From UBA11164 sp002420085 (lineage in GTDB: Bacteria > Pseudomonadota > Gammaproteobacteria > Xanthomonadales > Xanthomonadaceae), in the NCBI GenBank assembly GCA_031976395.1, contig DALYLJ010000050.1, positions 1-17,833 of the forward strand: 17,833 nt of DNA, written 5' to 3'. This document shows, in pieces, positions 6,842-12,852 of this stretch (its first letter is position 1; each line of letters starts with the position of its first letter). The notes under the pieces were generated by a model. That model saw only the letters and a list, made by a program, of their open reading frames with translations. It ran no database searches and was not told the DNA's origin. Position numbers and translations under genes: made by a program.

Positions 6842-8122
6842 TCACCACGTCAGATTCCGTTCGGCCAGATGGGCCAGGGCCGCTGCCACGGTGTGGAACG
6901 AGCCGAACACCAGCAGGCGATCGCCTGGCCTCAGTTCGGCGAGGGCATCGGCCAGGGCGGTCGCGACATCCGGTCGGTGCCGACACTGGCCGATCTCACC
7001 GACCCGATCGGCCAGCGCTGCCGTCGTGAGGCCGCGTGGCCCGGCCGATTCCAGACCGGCCAGCCACCAGCCTGCGATGCGCTGGCGCAAGGGCTGGACG
7101 ATGCCCTCGATGTCCTTGTCGGCCAGGGCCGAGAACAGTGCCAACTCCCGACCCGGCGCCGGATGCGTCGCCAGCCAGGCCGCCAGTTGCTCGGCTGCCT
7201 GCGGGTTGTGGCCGACATCCAGCACCAGTTCGGCCTGACCGCCGGGCACCGGTATCGCCATCGACTGCAAGCGGCCCGGCACCCGGACCGACCCGATCGC
7301 CGCCCAGGCCGATTTCGGCACCCGCAGCCGGCTGGCACGGATCGCCGCCACCGCTGCGGCGGCATTGTCGATCTGGGCCGGCGCCAGCAGTGCCGGGTAG
7401 GGCAGCACCAGATGCTGGCCGGGCTGCTGCCACAGCCAGTCGTCGCGTCGTCGCTCGACCCGGTAATCGCAACCGGCGCGGATGGTCGGTGCGCCGAGTG
7501 CATAGGCATGGCGCAGCACGCTGGCCGGTGGATCGGCCTCGGCCAGCACGACCGGGCGACCGGCGCGCATGATCCCGGCCTTCTCGCGACCGATCGTTTC
7601 GCGATCCGGCCCCAGCCAGTCCTGGTGATCGAGTGCGACCGTGGTCAGCACGGCGACATCGGCATCGATCAGATTGACCGCATCCAGCCGGCCGCCCAGG
7701 CCGACTTCCAGCACGGCCAGATCGAGCCCGGCCCGCTCGAACAGCCAGAGCGCCGCCAGGGTGGCGCACTCGAAATAGGTCAGCGGGGTCGTCGCGCGCG
7801 CCGTTTCGACCGCCTCGAACGCGGTCACCAGTGCCGCATCCTCGGCCTCGATCCCGTCGATTCGCACCCGCTCGTTGTAGCGCAACAGGTGTGGCGAGGT
7901 GTAGGCCGCCACCCGCAGGCCGGCGGCGCGACCGATCGCTTCGATGAAGGCCACGGTCGAGCCTTTGCCATTGGTACCGGCCACCGTCACCACCCGCCGC
8001 GCTGGGCGTGCCAGGCCCATTCGGTCCGCTACCGTCCGCACCCGATCCAGACCCAGTTCGATCGAATGCGGGTGCAGCGACTGGATGCGATCCAGCCAAT
8101 CGGCGAGCGAATGGTGCGGCAT
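6842..8122 (-). CDS. folC: Dihydrofolate synthase / folylpolyglutamate synthase
   Basis: FolC adds L-glutamate to dihydropteroate and to folates in an ATP-dependent ligase reaction of the Mur-ligase superfamily. With the ATG at 8122 the protein has 426 residues, close to the family length. It begins MPHHSLADWLDRIQSLHP, which aligns with the start of the E. coli enzyme. Visible motifs are the P-loop VAGTNGKGST (47-56), TSPHLLRYNERVRIDG with its family SPH motif, TYFECATLAALWLF, LEVGLGGRLDAVN, LDHQDWLG and DVGHNPQAAEQLA in the C-terminal domain. A GTG at 8155 would add 11 residues, but it directly abuts a candidate -10 box, so I prefer the ATG. This is the first gene of the folC-dedD-cvpA-purF-epmA series. 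In many gammaproteobacteria accD precedes it; here recO lies divergently upstream. Confidence 0.96.
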   Translation of the reverse strand: MPHHSLADWLDRIQSLHPHSIELGLDRVRTVADRMGLARPARRVVTVAGTNGKGSTVAFIEAIGRAAGLRVAAYTSPHLLRYNERVRIDGIEAEDAALVTAFEAVETARATTPLTYFECATLAALWLFERAGLDLAVLEVGLGGRLDAVNLIDADVAVLTTVALDHQDWLGPDRETIGREKAGIMRAGRPVVLAEADPPASVLRHAYALGAPTIRAGCDYRVERRRDDWLWQQPGQHLVLPYPALLAPAQIDNAAAAVAAIRASRLRVPKSAWAAIGSVRVPGRLQSMAIPVPGGQAELVLDVGHNPQAAEQLAAWLATHPAPGRELALFSALADKDIEGIVQPLRQRIAGWWLAGLESAGPRGLTTAALADRVGEIGQCRHRPDVATALADALAELRPGDRLLVFGSFHTVAAALAHLAERNLTW

Positions 8123-8155
8123 GGCCGGGACGGAGCCGTGATCGAGCGGGAGCAC

Positions 8156-8161
8156 ATTCTA
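8156..8161 (-). promoter_or_regulatory. Candidate -10 box for the folC operon
   Basis: On the minus strand the hexamer reads TAGAAT (5 of 6 to TATAAT) inside GTTGCGTAGAATGTG. A transcript starting about 7 nt later would have a leader of about 27 nt before the folC ATG at 8122. No good -35 is seen at 16-18 nt. It lies in the 204-bp divergent gap with recO, in which I recognise nothing else. Confidence 0.4.
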
Positions 8162-8326
8162 CGCAACCGATCGCCGGTCACGTCGTGCTCGTAGCCATGC
8201 GCTCGACCCGGTCCCGGCAAACCGGCATGCTGGACAACGGTCGATCCGCCGCCCGGCGACAGCGCGCGCGACCCGGTCACGGGCAGCGACCGGACCCAGC
8301 GACCGCCAGTGAGCGAAAATCCGACC

Positions 8327-9073
8327 ATGCGAATCGAACGACAACCCGCCTTCGTGCTGCACGCGCGCGCCTGGCGCGAGACCAGCCTGTTGCTGGAGGT
8401 ATTCACCCGCGAGCACGGTCGGATCGGCGTCATCGCCCAGGGTGTGCGCGGTCCGCGCAAGCAGGCATTGCGGGCGGCCTTGCAGCCGTTCGTGCCGATC
8501 TCGGTCGATCTGCTGCATCGCAGTGAACTGGCCCGGCTGATCGCCGCCGAGCCGTCCGGCCCGGCGGCCGGATTGCTCGGCGATCGCCTGATGGCCGGCT
8601 TCTACGTCAATGAACTGCTGCTGCGACTGAGCGCGCGCGGCGACCCCGGTCCAGACCTGTTCGATCGCTACCACGCGGTGCTGATCGAGTTGGCGGGCCA
8701 GACCCCATTGTCATGGCTGCTGCGGCGATTCGAGCGCGACCTGCTCGAACGGCTCGGGTTCGCTCCGCCCTGGCGGGAGACCGCCGACGGCGATCGAATC
8801 GTCCCTGAGCAGCGCTATCGACTGGATGCCGAAGTCGGGCCGGTGGCCACCCCGAGCGGTGCTGTAGCCGGTCGGGCCTTGCTCGCCCTGGCCGATGACC
8901 GGATGCCCGAGCCGAGCGATCTGCGCGCCCTGCGCGATGCCTTGCGTGGGCTGATCGCAAGCCACCTCGACGGCCGCGAACTGGTGTCCTGGGGCGTGCT
9001 GGCCAAGCTGCCGAGCACTGAATCCGGAGGCCAGGCGCGCCGTTCGATCAGCGATGATCCAAGTGATCAGTGA
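8327..9073 (+). CDS. recO: DNA repair protein RecO
   Basis: RecO works with RecR and RecF to load RecA onto SSB-coated single-stranded DNA and promotes strand annealing. The 248-residue product begins MRIERQPAFVLHARAWRETS, aligning with the E. coli N-terminal OB fold, followed by LLLEVFTREHGRIGVIAQGV and LRAALQPFVPI. The helical region FYVNELLLRLSARGDPGPDLF and LLRRFERDLLERLGF is typical, and the C-terminus GRELVSWGVLAKL matches the family end. The family's cysteines of the Gram-positive zinc finger are absent, as in E. coli. An in-frame GTG at 8309 would add six residues (MSENPT). I chose the ATG because it matches family starts. The usual neighbours era and pdxJ are not here. The gene converges on the receiver-Hpt gene with a 17-bp gap. 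Confidence 0.94.
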   Translation: MRIERQPAFVLHARAWRETSLLLEVFTREHGRIGVIAQGVRGPRKQALRAALQPFVPISVDLLHRSELARLIAAEPSGPAAGLLGDRLMAGFYVNELLLRLSARGDPGPDLFDRYHAVLIELAGQTPLSWLLRRFERDLLERLGFAPPWRETADGDRIVPEQRYRLDAEVGPVATPSGAVAGRALLALADDRMPEPSDLRALRDALRGLIASHLDGRELVSWGVLAKLPSTESGGQARRSISDDPSDQ

Positions 9074-9090
9074 CGGTCGGGGCGTCGGCC

Positions 9091-9906
9091 TCAGCCGCGC
9101 ACCCGCTCCGATCGATCCAGCCGGTAGTCGTCGCCATTCAGCAGGGCCAGGCAGGCGCTGTCGAAGCCGGCCTGGGCGTCGCGATCGCTCGGGTGGTCGG
9201 CCAGTCGGCGGGCGGCGGCCAGGATGCGGGTGGCGCCGACGAAGCCGCAGGCCGACTTGATGCGATGCAGTTCGGCGCGGAGCCGATCGTGGTCGTTGCT
9301 GGCCAGGGCGTCGGCGATCTCGCTGCGGTGACGCGGAAGATCATGCAGGAACAGGGCACGCAGTCGGGCGACGATGTCGCTCGATCCACCGGCGGCGGCC
9401 AGTGCCTGGCGATCGTCCCAGTCGGGGGCTGGCGCAGTGGCGGCCGGCCGCTCACGATCGGCCAGGCTGTCGTGTACCCAGGCGCGCAGTGCCGCTGCTC
9501 CGATCGGCTTGCCGACGACCGCGCGGAAACCGGCGGCCAGGGCACGGCTGCGGGTGGCATCGGTCGGATCGGCGGTCAGGGCCAGGGCCGGTGGTCGGAT
9601 CGATTGCCCGGCGCTGCCGGCATCGGTGCGGGCGCGCTCGGCGCATTCACGCAAGCCGGCGAGCAGTTCGATGCCGCTGGCATCGGGCAGGTTGAGATCG
9701 ATCAGCCAGGCGTCGAAGTTCTGGTCGGCCACCGCTGCCAGTGCTTGGCGACCGTTGCTGGCATGGGTTACCGAATCGACCAGCGGACTCAGTGCGTCGG
9801 CCAGGAAGGCGGCGCTGATCGGGTCGTCCTCGACCAGCAGCAGGTGGATTCCGGCCGGTTGTCGGTCGGGCGTGCCGGATGCGGCGGGAAGGTCGGGTTT
9901 CGGCAT
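9091..9906 (-). CDS. Response-regulator receiver fused to Hpt domain
   Basis: This 271-residue soluble protein has an N-terminal receiver domain (about residues 20-148) and a C-terminal histidine phosphotransfer domain (about 165-265). The receiver keeps the acidic pair D27/D28, phospho-acceptor D70 (LIDLNLPDASG), T111 and K133-P134. The Hpt domain carries HRIKSACGFVGA with the predicted phospho-histidine H214 and K217. It has no kinase and no DNA-binding output, so it should be an intermediate that passes phosphate between a sensor kinase and another receiver. No such kinase is encoded in the window. The frame extends upstream to 9993, but that part overlaps the divergent ydbH start and is not receiver-like, so the ATG at 9906 is chosen. 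It lies 41 bp from ydbH, divergently. Confidence 0.88.
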   Translation of the reverse strand: MPKPDLPAASGTPDRQPAGIHLLLVEDDPISAAFLADALSPLVDSVTHASNGRQALAAVADQNFDAWLIDLNLPDASGIELLAGLRECAERARTDAGSAGQSIRPPALALTADPTDATRSRALAAGFRAVVGKPIGAAALRAWVHDSLADRERPAATAPAPDWDDRQALAAAGGSSDIVARLRALFLHDLPRHRSEIADALASNDHDRLRAELHRIKSACGFVGATRILAAARRLADHPSDRDAQAGFDSACLALLNGDDYRLDRSERVRG

Positions 9907-9935
9907 GGCGCTGGGTCGGGATGGTCGATGCGGGC

Positions 9936-9941
9936 TATGCT
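9936..9941 (+). promoter_or_regulatory. Candidate -10 box at the ydbH start
   Basis: GGCTATGCT places TATGCT (4 of 6 to TATAAT, including TA and the final T) six bases before the ATG at 9948. A start of transcription at the usual distance would fall on the ATG itself, giving a leaderless mRNA. I see no convincing -35, and the only other room for a promoter is the 41-bp divergent gap and the upstream gene. Confidence 0.25.
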
Positions 9942-9947
9942 GTGAGC

Positions 9948-11975
9948 ATGCGACGATGGGTGCCGGCTGGCAAATGGCCATGGTCATGGGCAATGGGGCT
10001 GCTCATGCTGGCGTCGGCGTGGCCGGTCGTGGCCGCGCGGGTGCAGATCGAGGCCGAGCGGGTCGTGCTCGGGCCGGGCAGCGGCCGCAATCTGCACATC
10101 ACGCTCGACCAACCTGCGGCCGGACCGGCGGTGGCGCGAGTGGTGATGTCCGACTTCGATTCCGGCCTGGGCTGGCGTTACGCTGCCCTCTCGGCCGAGT
10201 GTGAATTGACCGTGACGGCCGAGGCCAGTGCCTGCATCGGCGCGCTCCAGGCCGATCGCCTGCGCCGCGCCCTGAATCTGGCGTGGGCTGCCGATGGCGG
10301 CAGCATCATCCTCGCCGAGGGGCGGCGGCGCTTGGCGGCCCGGTTCGATCTCGCCCAGCCCGATCGGGTCCGGGTGCAGGCTCAGGCGTTGCCGGTGAGC
10401 TGGGCTCAGCCGTTTCTGGCGACCGTGTGGGCGACCGCCCAGCCGAGCCAGGGCCGGTTCGGGGGTGAGATCGAGATTCGCTTCCCCGCGTCCGGGCCGT
10501 TGCGGACCCTGGCACGGCTGGACCTCGACGGCCTCGGGCTCGACACGCCGGATGGTTCGCTGGCCGCCGCCGGGGTGTCCGGGCGGATCGACATCGACCA
10601 GATCGGGACCGGCGGCGGTTCGCAGGTGCGGGTCGGCGGCCGCCTGACGGCCGGCGAGTTTCTCTGGGGAACGGTCTATGTCGGTCTGGGCGCCGAGCCG
10701 GTGGAAGGATCGCTCGATCTGGTCGGCGAAGCCGATGGCGGGTGGACGATCGCCGAGTTCAAGTGGTCCGATGGCGCCACCCTGTCGGCCCAGGGCAGCG
10801 GTCGGATCGAAGCCGACGGTGGACTGACGGCGCTTCGGGTGCATGCCGAGAGTGCCACGCTGGCGGCCTTGGCCGAGCGTTATCTGAGCGGGCCGTTGGG
10901 CCTGGCCGGACTGGCCGGGATGCGCCTGTCCGGACGCATCGCGGCGACCGTCGAGTTGGCCCGTGACGGCCCGGTGGCGATCACCGTCGCGCCCGAGCAG
11001 GTCGTGCTGGTCGATGCGGGCGGGCGGTTCCGGTTCGCCGGCCTCGATGGTGTGCTGCGCTGGACGGCGGCCGATCAGCCGGTCGAAAGCGATCTGGCCT
11101 GGTCGGGTGCCGCCATGCATGGCATCGGCATCGGGCCGGTGCGGTTGGCCTGGCGCAGCCATGCCGGTGCGCTCGATCTGCGCCAGCCGGCCACCCTCGA
11201 ACTGCTGTCCGGACGGCTGGAACTGGAGCGGCTGCATGTCGAACCGCCAATGACCGGTCGTTCGGCGGTGGCCGAACTGGCGCTTACCGTGGTCGATGTC
11301 GATCTGGCCGCGCTGTCGCAGGCACTCGGCTGGCCGTCGTTTTCCGGAACCCTGTCCGGACGCCTGCCGATGGCGCGCTATGCCCGGCAGCGGCTCGATT
11401 TCGATGGCGGACTGAGCATGCGCGTGTTCGACGGCAGTGTCGCCATCCGTGCCCTGTCGATGGAGCGCGTGTTCGGTGTCGCGCCCTCGCTGGCGGCCGA
11501 GGTCGAGTTCACCGGGCTCGACCTGCAACCACTGACGGCCGCCTTCGGCTTCGGCGAAATCACTGGCCGGCTGGACGGCCATCTGCACCGTCTGCGGCTG
11601 CTCGACTGGCAGCCGGTCGCCTTCGATGCCGCCCTGCTGTCGGCACCGGTCCAGCGCGGCCCGAAGCGGATCAGCCAGCGCGCCGTGCAGGACATCTCCC
11701 GGATCGGCGGCAGCGGCCTGATCGCCGGCTTGCAGGGGCAGGCACTGAAGATGTTCAGCACGTTCGGCTACGCAAGGCTGGGCCTGCGCTGCCGGCTCGA
11801 CAACAATGTCTGCTCGATGGATGGCGTCGGTTCAGCGGGCGATGGCTATACGATTGTCGAAGGCGCCGGCTTGCCGCGCATCAATGTCGTCGGTTTCCAG
11901 CGTCGGGTCGATTGGCCGGTGCTGGTCGGTCGCCTGAAGGCTGCGACCGAAGGGCAATTGCCGACGATCGAGTAG
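9948..11975 (+). CDS. ydbH: YdbH-family intermembrane (AsmA/TamB-like) protein
   Basis: The product has 675 residues, against about 880 in E. coli YdbH. YdbH-family proteins, with TamB and YhdP, are long beta-rich proteins anchored in the inner membrane and thought to carry phospholipids across the periplasm. Residues 1-30 (basic MRRWVPAGK, then a hydrophobic run ending PVVAA) form a signal anchor or signal peptide. The body is repetitive beta-strand-like sequence with many short hydrophobic/Gly/Asp strands. The C-terminal 130 residues are the most conserved: QDISRIGGSGLIAGLQG, FGYARLGLRC, a pair C615/C622, GDGYTIVEGAGLPRINVVGF and VDWPVLVGRLKAATEG. This matches the YdbH C-terminal domain (annotated as dicarboxylate transport domain PF11739). 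The following gene is the family's usual partner. The start at 9948 is chosen for the signal sequence; GTG at 9942 is an alternative. Confidence 0.82.
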   Translation: MRRWVPAGKWPWSWAMGLLMLASAWPVVAARVQIEAERVVLGPGSGRNLHITLDQPAAGPAVARVVMSDFDSGLGWRYAALSAECELTVTAEASACIGALQADRLRRALNLAWAADGGSIILAEGRRRLAARFDLAQPDRVRVQAQALPVSWAQPFLATVWATAQPSQGRFGGEIEIRFPASGPLRTLARLDLDGLGLDTPDGSLAAAGVSGRIDIDQIGTGGGSQVRVGGRLTAGEFLWGTVYVGLGAEPVEGSLDLVGEADGGWTIAEFKWSDGATLSAQGSGRIEADGGLTALRVHAESATLAALAERYLSGPLGLAGLAGMRLSGRIAATVELARDGPVAITVAPEQVVLVDAGGRFRFAGLDGVLRWTAADQPVESDLAWSGAAMHGIGIGPVRLAWRSHAGALDLRQPATLELLSGRLELERLHVEPPMTGRSAVAELALTVVDVDLAALSQALGWPSFSGTLSGRLPMARYARQRLDFDGGLSMRVFDGSVAIRALSMERVFGVAPSLAAEVEFTGLDLQPLTAAFGFGEITGRLDGHLHRLRLLDWQPVAFDAALLSAPVQRGPKRISQRAVQDISRIGGSGLIAGLQGQALKMFSTFGYARLGLRCRLDNNVCSMDGVGSAGDGYTIVEGAGLPRINVVGFQRRVDWPVLVGRLKAATEGQLPTIE

Positions 11976-12000
11976 CCGGACGCTGGCCGGTCCGGTTTTT
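11976..12000 (+). terminator. Intrinsic terminator or attenuator hairpin between ydbH and the DUF1318 gene
   Basis: CCGGAC (11976-11981) and GTCCGG (11990-11995) form a perfect 6-bp stem with an 8-nt loop, followed immediately by TTTTT (11996-12000). The stem begins directly after the ydbH TAG. A T-run is scarce in this GC-rich window, which supports a real Rho-independent site. It could end some ydbH transcripts and lower, or separate, expression of the downstream lipoprotein. Confidence 0.65.
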
Positions 12001-12041
12001 CCGTGTTGTCCAGACACCACCCCGATGAAGGAATCGCGACC

Positions 12042-12629
12042 ATGAAACGACCCCTCCTGCTGGCACTGGCTGCGGCCCTGCTGACCGCCTGCGTCACGAT
12101 CAATGTCTACTTCCCGGCCGCCGAAGCGCGCGAGGCGGCCCGCGAGTTCGTCGAGGAAGTGATCGGCGAGCCGGCCGCACCAGCGCCCTCGCCGGCCCGC
12201 GACGGCGGCAGCGCCCGACTCGATCCGGTCGGCCTCCTGCTCGATCTGTTCATCCCCGCCGCCCATGCCCAGTCAGCCAATATCGATATCAAGACGCCGG
12301 CCATCCAGGCCATTCAGGGGCGCATGGCGCAGCGCTTCCAGGGTCAGTTGCAGGCGCATTTCGATTCCGGCGCGCTCGGCTTTGGCCGCGATGGCCTGAT
12401 CGTGGTGCGCGATGCCGGCAAGGTGCCTCTGAATGCGCGGGTCGGACTCAACCAGCAGGTCGCCGAGGACAACCGCGACCGCAATGCCGTCTATCGCGAG
12501 ATCGCGGTCGCCAACGGCCATCCGGAGTGGGAAGGCCAGATACGCGAAATCTTCGCCAGTCAGTGGATCGCCAGCGCACGGGCCGGCTGGTGGTATCAGG
12601 ATGCCGGCGGGAGTTGGCAGCAGAAATGA
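12042..12629 (+). CDS. DUF1318 (YdbL-family) lipoprotein, apparent YnbE-YdbL fusion
   Basis: The 195-residue product has a short lipoprotein signal ending LLTAC with lipid-attached Cys17. Residue +2 is Val, so outer-membrane sorting is expected. Next comes VTINVYFP (18-25), similar in position and character to the TINMNV strand of E. coli YnbE, then a helix (27-42) and a Pro/Ala linker. Residues 64-77 (GLLLDLFIPAAHAQ) look like an internal h-region and AHA cleavage site. The YdbL domain occupies about 80-195, with TPAIQAIQGRM, GRDGLIVVRDAGKVPL, AEDNRDRNAVYREIA and a C-terminal aromatic GWWYQDAGGSWQQK. In E. coli, YnbE is a lipoprotein that pairs with YdbH and YdbL is a separate periplasmic protein; here one chain seems to hold both. 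Start: ATG with GAAGGAA (12027-12033) 8 nt upstream. It follows ydbH after 66 bp containing a terminator-like hairpin. Confidence 0.85.
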   Translation: MKRPLLLALAAALLTACVTINVYFPAAEAREAAREFVEEVIGEPAAPAPSPARDGGSARLDPVGLLLDLFIPAAHAQSANIDIKTPAIQAIQGRMAQRFQGQLQAHFDSGALGFGRDGLIVVRDAGKVPLNARVGLNQQVAEDNRDRNAVYREIAVANGHPEWEGQIREIFASQWIASARAGWWYQDAGGSWQQK

Positions 12630-12842
12630 GTCTCCGTCACTGACGGCCGGGCCGTATTGTTCCGCCTGGCGCGGCAAAGTCAAGGACATTGGCTACGAAA
12701 TGCGGTAAGTTCGGTCGCAACGAACAGCGGTACACGCAGTCCATCGACCCAGGCGGATGATGGCTGCGGTGCCGCTGCGGTCCGGACCGGCAGATGCCTG
12801 CGGCGAGCGACGGCATCCATCGAGCCGGACACCTCACGTGAT

Positions 12843-12847
12843 GGAGG
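12843..12847 (+). promoter_or_regulatory. Shine-Dalgarno deciding the start of the EAL protein
   Basis: GGAGG lies 5 nt before the ATG at 12853. An in-frame ATG at 12841 overlaps this motif and would add MEVS; it lacks a binding site of its own. The longer frame from 12757 is also unsupported. The 223-bp gap before it (12630-12852) shows no convincing promoter by eye. Confidence 0.7.
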
Positions 12848-12852
12848 TGTCG

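Noticed and set aside
8120..8155. GTG at 8155 as folC start
   Set aside because: It directly abuts a TAGAAT -10-like box, and the 11 added residues lack similarity. The ATG at 8122 fits the family.
8309..8329. GTG at 8309 as recO start
   Set aside because: It adds six residues not matching family N-termini. The ATG at 8327 aligns with known RecO starts.
9984..11588. A 534-codon open frame on the minus strand, antisense to ydbH
   Set aside because: Long antisense frames are expected in GC-rich coding DNA. The product is Arg/Gln/His/Gly-rich without any domain, while the plus-strand frame has a signal sequence and a conserved C-terminus.
12634..12646. Perfect palindrome CCGTCACTGACGG just after the DUF1318 gene, considered as a terminator
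   Set aside because: A 6-bp stem would leave a one-base loop (4-bp stem with a 5-base loop at best), and no T-run follows.
12690..12705. Sigma-54-like TGGCTACGAAATGC upstream of the EAL gene
   Set aside because: The GG-to-GC spacing is one base short of the strict -24/-12 requirement, the TTGC part is not matched, and I see no enhancer-like sites.
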